A DNA stretch of 64,000 nucleotides from Acholoe squamosa (GCA_949317995.1 OX439046.1:40460002-40524001); one strand, 5' to 3'; shown: positions 23,459-35,708, counted from the first letter of the stretch. The notes: generated by a model from the sequence alone, not told the origin. Numbers and translations are program-made.

Positions 23459-24380
23459 TACCTTCGTACCAGCTACATCCGTATTGTGAGGCCAGGAGGA
23501 GGTGTCAGACTGGCCTTCGTACCAGCTACATCCGTATGGTGAGGCCAAGAGGAGGTGTCAGACTGGCCTTCGTACCAGCTACATCCGTATGGTGAGGCCA
23601 GGAGGAGGTGTCAGACTGGCCTGTGTACCAGCTACATCAGTATGGTGAGTTCAAGAGGAGGTGTCAGACTGGCCCTCTACCAGCTACATCCGTATGGTGA
23701 GTTCAAGAGGAGGTGTCAGACTGGCCTGCGTAGCAGCTACATCAGTATGGTGAGTTCAAGAGGAGGTGTCAGACTGGCCTTCGTACCAGCTTCATCAGTA
23801 TGGTGAGTTCAAGAGGAGGTGTCAGACTGGCCTGCGTACCAGCTACATCAGTATGGTGAGTTCAATAGGAGGTGTCAGACTGGCCCTCTACCAGCTACAT
23901 CCGTATAGTGAGTTCAAGAGGAGGTGTCAGACTGGCCTGCGTACCAGCTACATCCGTATGGTGAGTTCAAGAGGAGGTGTCAGACTGGCCTGCGTACCAG
24001 CTACATCAGTATGGTGAGTTCAAGAGGAGGTGTCAGACTGGCCCTCTACCAGTTACATCAGTATGGTGAGTTCAAGAGGAGGTGTCAGACTGGCCTGCGT
24101 ACCAGCTACATCAGTATGGTGAGTTCAAGAGGAGGTGTCAGACTGGCCTGCGTACCAGCTACATCAGTATGGTGAGTTCAAGAGGAGGTGTCAGACTGGC
24201 CCTCTACCAGCTACATCCGTATGGTGAGTTCAAGAGGAGGTGTCAGACTGGCCCTCTACCAGCTACATCAGTATGGTGAGTTCAAGAGGAGGTGTCAGAC
24301 TGGCCCTCTACCAGCTACATCAGTATGGTGAGTTCAAGAGGAGGTGTCAGACTGGCCTGCGTACCAGCTACATCCGTATG
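23459..24380. repeat. 53-bp minisatellite, right block with 158-bp higher-order pattern
   Basis: About 17 units. Early units have TGAGGCCAGGAGGAGG, later ones TGAGTTCAAGAGGAGG. Junction variants GGCCTGCGTACCAGC (53-bp unit) and GGCCCTCTACCAGC (52-bp unit) alternate so that two long and one short unit form a 158-bp period in the central part. Repeated MSDWP...YQLHPYGEFKRR pseudo-proteins arise from the array. Confidence 0.93.
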
Positions 24381-25387
24381 CAGCTCAGCACTGTCTACAT
24401 ACCTCCAAGTCACCAACAGCTATTGGTGAGAGGCCTTTTGTCACACGTTCTCTTGATTAAACTCTCAACCTGCATGATTGTGGATCAGCAGCATGGAAGG
24501 ACACATATTCAGGCTCTCTAACCATATTGTGCCATTAAATCTGAACATCTTTAGGATTTTCACTTTGAGAACTTCCTGTGTGGTCCGGATCCGTGATCCA
24601 TATAGTTCAGCCATTTACTTGTTCCTGTTGCCTACATGCCGGAATATAGGGTTCAAACAAATAAAATGCTTGAATTATCGCATGTGGCCACAGAAGCACG
24701 AAAGTCACTGCAGACACGATCTGTTACCTCTGTCCATACGTGTACAAATGAAATAATAATGCCTAATATGACTAACCATCTTGTTACCCATTGGGTCCTA
24801 TCTCTGTCTCATTGATGACCTACATGTATCCAACGGTCATTGTGTTATATTCAACATACCTGAGCCTTTCTTAATGGTTAGTTTAAATGTAGTTCTATGA
24901 TTTTATTATATTACTTTTAATAAACAAAGGTCACACAAGAACAAATTGATTTTCACTGTGCATTTCACACGGTGTATTCCAAAGGAGGACCCTCTTTTGT
25001 CAGTGGAGAGAGTCTTTCACTGACAGACACACGAGCTTCTAGGGTCAGCAGCCTTGGGGACACAGAGCGAGAGCTTGGAGCAGCGTTCCCTGCTTGTACC
25101 CCTTTATGTCCCTATCCACTAAATATAGGCAAGCCTTTCTCCACGGGGCAACATTAACAGCCTAAAGGGTTCTTTATGGACGGGTTCATCACACGCTGTG
25201 CCCCACATCAGGTGGTCACTTTGCTGTGCTGTGAAGCTCTCTATGGTGTCTATCAGGTAGCTGCACCCCATGTGGTACTGATCATCCACAGGTCATCATT
25301 CGGCCTAATAGTAATATAGTGCATCTTATGATTATCCACACAGAGAACCTGCTGTCGCCAGAAACTCATCAATACGGATAATGCTGT
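24381..25387. other. unassigned intergenic sequence
   Basis: No supported gene or repeat. Confidence 0.45.
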
Positions 25388-25440
25388 TCATTTTGGTATT
25401 GTCAACTTGAGGACCCAAAGTCACTACTGACGAGTTTCGT
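25388..25440. repeat. fragment of the 3770-4073 foldback family
   Basis: GGTATTGTCAACTTGAGGAC followed by CAAAGT and CTGAC closely matches the right arm of the foldback element at 4005-4045. It is a solitary arm without ends. Confidence 0.65.
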
Positions 25441-25565
25441 ACACCCCAGTCAAATGAAACAGCTTGATTTGTGCAGCCACAATGCAAAACATATTTGATT
25501 ACTGACTTGGATAATCGCTAGGGGTACTAGGCAGTAATACACAACGATGATCAGTCTTCGTCGGT

Positions 25566-25593
25566 GGTTTCTTCACGAGGGAGTGAAGAAACC
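25566..25593. repeat. 11-bp perfect hairpin
   Basis: GGTTTCTTCAC, loop GAGGGA, GTGAAGAAACC. Not associated with a gene. Confidence 0.7.
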
Positions 25594-25846
25594 AGGAGCT
25601 GAGGACTGGTCAGAGCTCATCTTTACATTTATGTTAAGGTGTTTTGATAATTCCCGCAAATTACATTAAAACTCATTTGCATCAGATGGCTACATTGCCT
25701 CCTGCATCACCTCCCACATCACCTCCCGAATAACTATTTTCAATGTTTTGATCATCTGACCTCAATGATTATGTCATTGTGCAGGGTCTGATTATTTGAT
25801 GGTGGGGTGCAATACGCAGGCTTAGTGCACTGACACAGCATGGAAG

Positions 25847-25980
25847 CCTGCATTATGACACAGGCACAGACTGTAGTTAGCATGGCAGCCTGCATTATGA
25901 CCCAGCATAGAAGCCTGCATTATGACACAGGCACAGACTGTAGTTAGCATGGCAGCCTGCATTATGACACACACCAAGTG
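25847..25980. repeat. 67-bp tandem duplication
   Basis: Two copies of CCTGCATTATGACACAGGCA...ACTGTAGTTAGCATGGCAG starting at 25847 and 25914, with extra partial CCTGCATTATGA copies around them. Confidence 0.85.
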
Positions 25981-26684
25981 TGGCTTCCCCAGTGGCTTCG
26001 TGACAGGGTGGACTCTCTAATAAACAGTTTTTTTTTCTGTTTTTTTTTGGACTCGCTCATTGCATCAATGAACTGTTATGTTCATTTAAGTGATGCTATA
26101 GAGCAGACAAAAAACAGTTCTATAAGCATGACTATCTAAGAGTGTATAACCTAATATCATGACTAGGCAATGACCTCTTTGACCCATAAGAACACTTTCT
26201 TCCTGGCCTGACTTGCTGCAAGGTTGTGACACACTGATGACATGCTGCAGGGCAGTGACTGAAGTGGTCACGTGATCACTTCTCTCTCCAAAACGAGGGG
26301 GCAATGGTAAAGGGTTTATACAGCGGAGCTGTAAGGCCAATGGTCTATTGTTAATTTTTGGATAATTCATATTTGAGTAATTATGATGGTTAGAGTCGTA
26401 ACTCCTATGCTATAGTCTAATTTAAAAAAAACAAACAGTACAATAGTATCATAGTCTTTTTCATATCAGTCTTGTTCATGAACAAGATCTGGTATTAACT
26501 AAGTATTAGGGAGTGAACATCTTTTTTACAAGGAGGGGGGGCTTGGTGGGTTTGAGGGGGGAGATCCAATTTAGCGACCATATTGTTTTGTTTGAAAAAG
26601 ATTTATTTGGTATTGGATAACTGCACTTAGCATAGTACATTTTGGCACTGCAAAGTAATCTATTTAAATGTTAGCTAACTACAC

Positions 26685-27425
26685 TCAACCCTTTAAAGGC
26701 CGCTGATGCAGGAGTGCATCATGCCGAGAATGCTCACCAGCAATTCATTGTAGCATCATGCCAACCCCTGTGAGTTTGTGTATCAACCCTGTAAGGTCAG
26801 CATGATACATGAATGTAGCCCTGGCGAGTTACTTGCTAGGTAGGTATGGGGCCTTGCAGAAATTGTAGCCTATATGTCTTAGTGGGCAGCGTGCAGGTGA
26901 GTGTAGACGCCAATAAAAATGTCACAGTCATTGCACTGAGTGCGAGATACCTGTCGTCGATGACAATTTGCTCATCATATATCAAATTATCTTTAATGAT
27001 AATATCATGGCATTGATTGGTGCATCATGATGACATAATTCACCCCTGTCATAGTGCCCATTAAAGGATTAAAGGGGCAATGACTACAGGCACTTATTCA
27101 GATGTTTGTCGTAAGTGTCGACGCACCTGATTATTAACTCCTGAAAACTATATAGTGCATTCCTGGTCTGGTTTGGAGTGGCCTAAGTGCCATCATGATG
27201 CATGGATGCAGTCATTGTAATATATAATGCAGCCCTGGCAAGTAACATCACCAGGGCTACATTCATGCATCATGCTAACCCTACAGGGTTGATACACAAA
27301 CTCCCGGAGGGTTGGCATAATACTCTAATGAAGTGCTGTTGAGCAGACTTGCCAGCACTTCAATATTGCATCATGATGACCAATGGGAATGATGCATTAA
27401 TGCATCAGCGGTACTTAAAGTGTTA
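26685..27425. mobile_element. 740-bp element with long imperfect inverted repeats
   Basis: The left arm runs from AACCCTTTAAAGGCCGCTGATGCA through CATCATGCCAACCC, GTTTGTGTATCAACCCTG and GAATGTAGCCCTGGCGAG (to about 26836). The right arm carries the same landmarks in reverse complement from about 27239 to 27425. Arms are about 150-185 bp with many substitutions and indels. It has no ORF, so it is an old nonautonomous inverted-repeat element. Target duplication not identified. Confidence 0.7.
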
Positions 27426-27446
27426 ATGACAGTGAGAGACTAGGGC

Positions 27447-27690
27447 GTGCTGAGTAGACCCAAGGAGCTATTGGATTGAATAGAAATGCAATGTCGTTGT
27501 ACTAGCCCAGGTGCATGTGCGGTGTGTGTACTGGCTGGTTAGGACTGACTAGACCCTAGGAGCTATCAGATTGAATTGTACACTTGCAATATACAGCCCA
27601 GGTATGTCTGGGCCGTGTTTACTGATGCGTCATGGTTGAGTAGACCCAAGGAGCTATCAGATTGAATTATACATCTTTATGTGGTGTTAA
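27447..27690. repeat. degenerate tandem repeat, unit about 90-97 bp, 2.5 copies
   Basis: TAGACCCAAGGAGCTAT...GATTGAAT blocks recur at about 27454, 27550 and 27638, with CAGCCCAGGT-like words between. Copies are diverged. Confidence 0.7.
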
Positions 27691-29598
27691 AAGCCTGTAT
27701 GTATTAGGGGATGGTAGGTAGATGCCAGGCAACACCGTGGTCTATAGATAGAGCCTTGTACAGCAGCCCTTAGAGGGTTAAAGGTGTGAGGCAGTAAGGA
27801 TTGTGTGTGGTGGTCTTACATAGCTTCATTGACTGAGGTACAACAAGGTGCAAGATTGTTAGAGCTGTATGTAGCGGCTTTATATAGTCAATGTCAGCGA
27901 CTTTTGAGTGCATGTCCCTGATTGTTGTGGTAAATAGGCATGGGGTGTAGGGCTGTTATGCTATAATTAATGCCAAGGGTAGGGTAAAGCTGCCTATTTA
28001 CAAGGTGCTACAAACACTGACCGACATCCACTATAGACTGTGAACCTAAAGTATGTGTCATCTAATAGCTATATGTATGTTACGCCCACAGGGTAATCCC
28101 AAAATATGACCCCTTACCTTCTATGGCCTAAGCACTCATGGCTTATTTGACACTGCAAAATGTTAAGGAATAACAGACTCTAGGCTACAGACTCTTCAGA
28201 CTGGAAATAATCCACCCCCCTTCCTACTCTGTACTTGCTGTTTCCTTGAAGCAGGGATCTGGTGATTTTTGGGCTACTTCCATACCCTCTGTAGTAAAAG
28301 CCTATAGTCTAAGGACCATTGGCTTAATAAACAGTCAGTCACTAAAATCTGTCAGTCACTGATGGACCGCATAACCCTGTATCCTTAGGGTTGTTGTTTT
28401 TCTAGTTCTATTAGAGCTTGGAGTATGTAATCTTGGTTCCTACTTTATCCCAACTCTATTATCATTATCACTGCATACCACCAGAGTGATGGTGTCTGCC
28501 TTCACTCTGCATGGCGTCATGATGTCATGACTTATGTCACCCATATATGGAGAGAGGTGCAGTCATGTGACCTCTACATACTCGTCACTGCATGACGGAG
28601 CATGACGTCAGTGCATCGTGACCTTGCTTAGAGGCCGCCCTCAGGCCTGATGATGCAGTCAGTCAGCCAGTGATGAGTGTTTTGAGGGCTGCCTCTTTTT
28701 GTTGTTAAGTTTTGATGTGTATGGGGCTGAATATCACTTATTCGCCCCCACTACAATGTCATTAGAATATTGTGTGTCTATGTCAATTTCTATATTCAAA
28801 TTAGATATTTGGTCAAGCTGTGTTGCACCAGGTCACATGACAGTCAAAGAGAACGTGTTAAATAATGCCCTTTGTCGTTATGCCTAACAGGTGGGACATG
28901 GACCAGTGGGATAAGGCCACACAAAGGACCTATTAGTCTCACTCCATGAGGCAGAGACGGGCTTGTCCATACTGATCAGTGTCCTCCTGGACTGCCCGAA
29001 ACCCACTGCTATCCATTCTCTTGTACATGCATTGGGTCATGCTGACATCTGCCCATTGATAAGGCGATTTATGATATGGTCCAATCTCATAGCAGGACAC
29101 ATTCTAGGGAATGCCTCTCTCATGAATAGGGATTATTGGGTCCATATCGATGGAGATATTCCCATGCAAGGTTATTAACATTACAGCAACCAGCAGGCGG
29201 AACTACTTTAACCTGACATCTCATAGTAGTCAGGTAGTGGTCGAGATGGGCCGGGGCCAGCATGGGTATGGCCTTGTATGTGTCACTCACTCATACTCTA
29301 CACAAGATTTGAAAGGGAGGGGCAGGTGGAGGAGAGTTGTGCAATGTACTGGATCATACCCATTATCCTAAAAATCTGTGCCAGATCATATCTGGGAAAC
29401 CAACTGCAGCTGCCATGTTCAGTCTTCTTTATGTAATAGGTCAGCCATGGTTCTGTCGGCAAATAGTGAACATATTATGACCCAGCAGGTGTAATTCACG
29501 TGTCAACGAGGGAACCCCCACCTCAATATTAAAACACCTGCACGGGCGTGGACAGCTAACAAGCGCAACCATTAAGCTAATAGATGATGCATATCGAG
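27691..29598. other. gene-free interval
   Basis: No supported gene or transposon. TGACGTCA-like and CATGAC words cluster at about 28505-28620 without forming a bounded element. Confidence 0.45.
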
Positions 29599-29675
29599 GC
29601 CCTAGGGGAGTATATGCTGGATATACCTGAGCCGCGGAGCGGCAAGGGTATATCCAGCATATACTCCCCTAGGGC
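29599..29675. repeat. perfect 29-bp hairpin with GC-rich loop
   Basis: The arm GCCCTAGGGGAGTATATGCT plus GGATATACC (29599-29627) is followed by a 19-base loop TGAGCCGCGGAGCGGCAAG and the exact reverse complement (29647-29675). The loop itself can form a small GCCG/CGGC stem. No transposon end or gene is attached. Confidence 0.95.
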
Positions 29676-29998
29676 GTCTTTCGGCGTCTTCCTCGTACGA
29701 TGAGCAGTTGACCTATATCTACATCCAGGCCACTGACACACTTTCGCTGAGCAAGGAGGCGGGTGGGAATGGCCGGACCGCTAGCCCCTTACGATAGAAA
29801 AATCAATGGATTCTTCTTTATATTCAACAAAATGGAGAAAATTAGCACACATTCCTCGTCTATGGATCATATACTTCTTGGGACTTCGATATTATAACAT
29901 GTCATGGTTGGATTCCATAAGAAAAGTGAGTGTAAACATAGGACAAGGACCCCAGGTTAGAATTTATTTACTTTCGCATTGGATTTCATCACCGTTCA

Positions 29999-30070
29999 GT
30001 GTGGCGCTATGGCTAAGGCCTTCGCCTACCTCCACTGCGGCCGGGGTTCAATTCTCCTACGAGTTGGCAT
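29999..30070 (+). mobile_element. possible tRNA-derived SINE head
   Basis: TGGCTAAGGCC (30010-30020) resembles a pol III A box and GGTTCAATTCTC (30045-30056) a B box, with an AGGCCTTCGCCT mini-stem between. Their spacing is a little shorter than in a real tRNA and no cloverleaf closes, so this is more likely a SINE 5' part than a tRNA gene. The 3' limit is unknown. Confidence 0.45.
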
Positions 30071-30201
30071 GATTTTTCACATGGAAACTATGGCGAGACT
30101 GAATTTGTATGTCCACAAGCATTTCCCAAAATATTCTAAGTCCAACTTGACCCCGAAAAAGTATATACCAAAAATTTCAAAAATGCACATGTGTGGTATA
30201 T

Positions 30202-30513
30202 GGTATCGAACAGCGGTCATACCCTGTTCGGGGTATTGGTACCTAGGGGGCCTCCCACCTGTGTGACCCAGTGCCCTACCTGTCACACACCTCTCACCTG
30301 CACTCCACTCACCTGCACAGGCAGGCCCAGACAGTTCAGCCCAGTCACTCCACTCACCTGCACAGGCAGGCACAGACATTCAGTTCACCTCAGCTCTGTC
30401 TGTTTATTTTTTCTTTCTTTCTTGTTTGTTTAAATTGTTAATAAATAGGCCGGCCTATTCGCGCAGGCCCAAGTGGCTACCTTGTTCCTGTTTCTCCCTC
30501 GCTAGGATCAATG
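30202..30513 (-). mobile_element. SINE-like repeat B, copy 2
   Basis: Reverse-oriented relative of 13813-14146. On the minus strand it starts near CATTGATCCTAGCGAGGGAG, contains TAGCCACTTGGGCCTGCGCG, an AAACAAACAAGAAAG tract, two GGTGAGTGGAGTG blocks (one more than copy 1) and ends GCTGTTCGATACC. Divergence from copy 1 is substantial, so both are old. Confidence 0.72.
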
Positions 30514-31376
30514 CAGAATAATGCACGGCTAAACTGCATATAAACCCACCGGAAGTCCCGAAATTGTGGTATAATCCATATTATGTCCACCTGTACTCAC
30601 CCTGTCCACCTTCCTGTCTACAATCCTACCTACCCCTACCTCAGTTTGTTGGACACATTAAGAAAGTGTTAAATTACAGTCATTAATAAATACTTTCTTT
30701 TAGCTATTTACATCAGTATACTTACATTAATAGAATAAAAAAAGTCTACACGCTGAAGATGAAGGGATGAGGTGATAATGAAGTTGATAGCTCACATTAA
30801 TAGTGTGATATACACATATACATATATTATAATTTATAGTTTGGAGACTGTAATAAGTAATCTTTATAAATACATAAATTTTCTAAGTAACCAGCGCAGG
30901 AGTGATAGAATACCAAATTCTAATTGAGCAAAAGAATAACCTTTACTTACAGCTAATTGGCGTATGCCCAACTGAGGCATATTAGATATTTATATAACCA
31001 TTGGAAGCTAGTCCCCATGGTTGTAACTATAGTTCAGTGACGAAAGAAGTGCCTATGTTTTAACATACTTATGCCTTTGATGATTTTGACCAAATGATGC
31101 TTTGATCAATTGGGTTCTCAGTGTAAAGATATTCTTCACATCTTCCATCTTATAGACACCCATGATTAAGAGGATTGGAGATACGAATCAATATATCAAA
31201 CATAGTGAGGATTTTATATTCCATTATTGTATACTAATCTGCCTGTTGGCAAAAGGCGTAATCAAAGTGATGAACTTAGTATAGGTGATCATCATGATTA
31301 TCTTGGGTGATCAACAAGGAATGAGGACCTTAACTCAATAACAGTGATAACTTTTATAGAGGCCTACATTTTCAGT
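30514..31376. other. unassigned intergenic sequence
   Basis: AT-rich; no gene or repeat seen. Confidence 0.45.
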
Positions 31377-31451
31377 GCAGGAGTGAATGGAGTAGCTCAT
31401 GTAGTACATCCGGGTTTAGATGTACTGAATGGAGCTACTCACATCTCCTGC
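31377..31451 (+). other. 75-nt imperfect hairpin, microRNA-precursor-like
   Basis: The outer stem GCAGGAG/CTCCTGC (7 bp), middle stem GAGTAGCTC/GAGCTACTC (9 bp) and inner stem GTACATC/GATGTAC (7 bp) are separated by small internal loops and closed by an 8-nt loop around CGGGTTTA. Size and shape fit a pre-miRNA, but it could equally be a relic of an inverted-repeat element; no seed is recognised. Confidence 0.4.
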
Positions 31452-32593
31452 GCCCCATTACTGCTTTGTGAACCCTGCGCCCGACGCTTACACAAATTTG
31501 AAGAGTTGATTATTTATATACAAGATACATCAATTATAAGTGTAGCAAATCAATTTTACCATTCAAAGAAGCTCCTACATACATTTCTGTGACGCAGCCT
31601 GTGGTATACAATGTCAAACATGACACAATTAAACCTATGACGCACTCTCGCAGCACAATAATGCAACCTTATTACCAAATGGTGCCTCTATCAGCAGGCC
31701 CGGCTAAATGAACAACAGGTTGTGAATTATAAATCCACCGCCCTATTTCACACCTTTTGATGCCATTCGGCCAGTTTGTCTGGCACACACTGAGTGACCC
31801 TGGCAATGGACCTACGATTGTATAGCTCCTCTCAGCGGATAGCACAATCATCCAGGAACCCACAATACAGATGCATTACCCTTAGTTGCGTATACTTCTA
31901 ATGCATAGATCGAACCGTGCTCGGCTATTCATACTAGTGAGATAAGTGGACGTCTATTCACTCATAATCTGGCGCTATTGATATACCTAAACAAAACGGG
32001 AAATGCAGGGGTGCCTTTTGAAAAGGAAAATCCATTTGTGGCATATGTTGGCGGAGGGCTTTTGGCGAGATAAATGCAAGCATCGGTCACTGCCCAAAAC
32101 TTCTGGATGACATGGACGCTGAAATAGGCACCATAAAGTTTGTAATTGGCCGGAAATAATCTAGTCATAAAAACGAACCAAGGCTTACCATTCATGGTCT
32201 TTTCCTCTCAGACTACACCCAAATCCGGAAGCAGCATGCGCAGTAACTGAATAAATCTATGGGGTAAATGGTAACGTCATGAATTTCGTCTGCTGTTGTC
32301 AGGAACGCTGCGCACGCCCTCTGGTGAGCGTCTAGTGTTCCCACATGCGCATAGCGTGCATATGACGTAACTTCCAGAAATCTGGAAAGGATTCCACACC
32401 ACCTGTGAGCAAGGCCAACCGCCATATACGGGGATAATGTGTTATTATTTACAGCGCTGCCCTTATCCATATGAATGAGAATGGTGCGTGATGGGAAAGC
32501 CCTGGTCACAGCTGTATCGGCGGTGTGGGGAGGCACTTGACTCTTTAGGGGTGTGCATCAGACGGGGTGTGGGATATATTGGCTGGAGCGGGT
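31452..32593. other. unassigned intergenic sequence
   Basis: No supported gene. ORFs on the minus strand (for example 31962-32195 and 32213-32536) have no recognisable domains and lack support. Confidence 0.4.
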
Positions 32594-32765
32594 CTGGAGC
32601 TGGTTTCTGGTGGCATGCACTGATAAGAACTGATTTATAAGATGGGACCAGCATGTCCCTGGAAGTGGGTGTTAGTTATCCAGGGACAAGGTACCCATCA
32701 TAGTATGTCTTATCAGTGGGGTTTACCTCAACCAGCAAAATTCAAAATGGTGGACCCACAGGACG
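32594..32765 (+). repeat. dispersed repeat C, copy 1
   Basis: Shares GATGGGACCAGCATGTCCCT, GGAAGTGGGTGTTA, CAGGGACAAGGTACCCATCAT and CTTATCAGTGGG with 35050-35210 in the same orientation. Contains an inner CCCTGG/CCAGGG inverted pair. Family unknown. Confidence 0.8.
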
Positions 32766-33286
32766 TCAATACTAAGCCCTATAGGATGGGTTGTCAGATT
32801 AAGTCTACTCTAGACCTGATTCTATGTGCACCATGTCTACTTACTATACATAGTAATGAAACCCGGGGGGGGGGGGGCGGTAAGACGTGATGCACACAGC
32901 TGTGGATTCTCAGTGCGGCATTGCTCGAGGGGTTAAGTTAACCTTAACTAAAGTATTGATGAAAGCTGTTGGTGATGAAAAAATAAACTGTTTTTAAGCT
33001 TGAGCTCTCTCGGTTCCAACGTTTACTTTTATATAGTAAAAGTTGGGGGAACAGAGGGTGACCTGATAATTAACTTTGTCCAAGAACGATAAAACTAGTG
33101 TTTCTGGTTGAGGTCTAAAAAATAGGTTGGGCGTACTGTTTTTTTTTGTAATAGTGTAGAGGTATATTATCAATATTCTGTAAAAAAATAAGTAAGGTAC
33201 TATCCCACGTTCGGGTGGGTAACGCCAGATGGTGCTTCGCCTACCTGTATATAAGCAGTTACAGCTACACGTGAAAGTCCCATAAT
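32766..33286. other. unassigned intergenic sequence with a G homopolymer
   Basis: A run of about a dozen G lies near 32868. Otherwise nothing is recognised. Confidence 0.4.
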
Positions 33287-33370
33287 GATAATATAGACTC
33301 ACTCTTCTAAATTAACCATTTTATACATGATAATATAGACTCACTCTTCTAAATTAACCATTTTATACAT
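33287..33370. repeat. 42-bp tandem duplication
   Basis: Two identical copies of a unit beginning GATAATATAGACTCACTCTT at 33287 and 33329. The identity implies a recent event. Confidence 0.93.
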
Positions 33371-33479
33371 CTCAGCTTACATTTCACTAAGCCTAACACC
33401 AACAATTCCAAATTTCTAAATTTCCCCATGCTATACCGACCTATATTCATAACTCTAACCAGCCAACCTCCTCTACTCG

Positions 33480-33690
33480 CATTTACAGGTACTTATAATT
33501 TCTGGGCTTTCCTAGCCCACTTCAAAGGGTCTATATCTCCTCTTTCCTATCCCCTTGGGTGTGTGTGGTGCACATATGCGTGGGCACTGACACATTCCTC
33601 TGTGAAATTGTGTAATGTAGTTCTCACCATGAATATGACCTTAGCTGTCGAAATGGCGTTAAACATCTATTACTCACCCACTCACTTATA
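33480..33690. mobile_element. SINE-like dispersed repeat, copy 2 (inverted)
   Basis: Reverse complement of the family at 3305-3505. Landmarks are TGTGGTGCACATATGCGTGG, ACATTCCTCTGTGAAATTGT and GTCGAAATGGCGTTAAACAT. It ends CACCCACTCACTTATAA. Confidence 0.65.
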
Positions 33691-35049
33691 ATTTCCGTCT
33701 GGTTTGGATCATTATATAAACCTGACGCTTCATGCTTGGAGGCGTCAAACCTTTACCTGACAGAATATATACCACCTCACTGCTGTTCCTTTAGCATTAC
33801 AGACGTGTACTAAATGGTACATGTAGTAATGCAGTCTTCCAAACACGGATTCCTCAAACTGAGCGAAGTCTTGATGAGTGGGGTCGTCCTTTTACTGATT
33901 CCCTGCCCTGGCCTGAAAAGTTCTTTCCAGTAGAGAAGGGACAGTTCTTCTTGATATGCTTTTAGCTGAATGTCATTTACTGTAAACCATATCATGATCT
34001 ACCAATGCATAGATGACCATGTTATACCTATGTATAGGTAAAGACCACTGTTTGTGAAATTGCCATCAAATTTCAGAATGGGTAGTTTGCAGAGATCGGA
34101 CCTCCTAATTTCGAATGCATATGTACCAGATATATAGAGTGTGGGTTTAGACCCATTCAGGTCCACATATGAAGGACAGAGGAAGATGGGATAGGGGGTC
34201 AGACAAAGCCTACCCCTTCCAAACCCCACAATACAGGGGGGGGGGGTCGTACATAAGCAAATGTCCATGACCATGGAATGTTTTTGCATTGTATTCACCA
34301 AGGTGAGGCTGTCCGTATTCAACGAAGCCAATATATGTCATGGCTACACAGGTTTGAAAGCTTTTAAATAAAGTATTTACTTATTTATAGGAGGTGTTGT
34401 GCATCGTCTCGGCGTTCTGAATCCGCCATATCGTTTTGTTTGTTACATGACACTCTCCGATCACTGGTCTGCTTAGTTTCAATATAATACATGAAGCATC
34501 TGCTCGGAGAGTGGACACATGCGCAAACAAGGATAGGCATTCATTCTTCCAGCAGATTTTTAGTGTATATATAGGAACATATAGTACAATCATCTAGTAG
34601 AAGTTTGTCACATAGGCCCAAACAAACAAAATGGCGGCACCAGGTTCATTTTCTCGAATGGTAGCTGATAAATTGTGAGTTTTTGCCTATTTTACTAGTA
34701 ATTACAGCCAAAAAGTAAGAGATTAGTCATAGTTGCCATTAGACACAAGTCACATGATCGCTGGCCATTGAATATGTGTGCATTGTATTCCATCCCCCCA
34801 TTCAATACGGTGGTTCTAGTACTAATCTATAGTAACGATCATATTAGCCATGACATAAAGCGACATGACACTACTTGTAACGCAGTGGTTTATAAGGTCT
34901 CTGGTTCATAGATGCCCATAGTAGGACCAGGTATATCTTATGTGCTGGTACTAATCAAATGATATTCAATGCTCAAAATTCTATGAGTTGGTAGTGACCC
35001 CAAGAACGCCATGTCCGCCGCTCTGGGGATGGTGTGTGTATTGGCCACT
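33691..35049. other. unassigned intergenic sequence
   Basis: No gene recognised. A G run occurs near 34240. Confidence 0.4.
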
Positions 35050-35210
35050 AGCTGGTCTGGAGCTGGTTCCCACCACACACACTGATAAGATGGGACCAGC
35101 ATGTCCCTGGAAGTGGGTGTTAACCAGGGACAAGGTACCCATCATGGTATATGGCTTATCAGTGGGTTTTACCTCAACCAGCGAAATTCAAGATGGCGGC
35201 TCCACTTAGT
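35050..35210 (+). repeat. dispersed repeat C, copy 2
   Basis: Closely similar to 32594-32765, with small indels (TTAACCAGGG here, TTAGTTATCCAGGG there) and substitutions. Confidence 0.8.
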
Positions 35211-35708
35211 TGGATCGGCGCCCAACTCAGATACTTGTGAGTTGGGCATACTGGGGCAAGAGTTTTTGAGATTAGGTGCGCCTCCATTTTAGGCGCACTC
35301 TCCTGTCTTTATTTCTTCTTGAAGTGAAACATACCTTGTATTTTTGGATAGTTTGAACCCTTAACTTCCACCACAATCAAATTCATTAAGATGGGATTTG
35401 TTTAACCTGCCGAAAATGTGATTTTAAAGATCCTTACATATTTTTTCTAAGAAATAACATGGCGGCCATGTTGGATTTTAGGAAATTTGATCGGCAACTT
35501 GCAGCTCATGTAGCATGTAAAATACCTGGAGTTATGGTGTAATTTTTTGAAAACTTCTAGATATATATCGAAAGATTAATCGACCTTCATGATTTTGATC
35601 AATTCTATTTGTAAATGTACAAACCAAGCAGATGTAAACAAAGTATTTGCCACTTCCGGTTCTATGGCACAGTACCACTGTCAGTCTCATCTACTTGTAC
35701 GGCGGTCA
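35211..35708. other. unassigned intergenic sequence
   Basis: Nothing recognised apart from AT-rich DNA with two AAGATGGCGGC / ATGGCGGCCATG words. Confidence 0.4.

Noticed and set aside
22793-24380. Array of repeats with possible CRISPR-like look
   Set aside because: Units are contiguous 53-bp minisatellite copies with no unique spacers, and the context is eukaryotic.
29999-30070. tRNA gene
   Set aside because: A- and B-box words are present but spacing is short and acceptor, D and T arms do not close into a cloverleaf.
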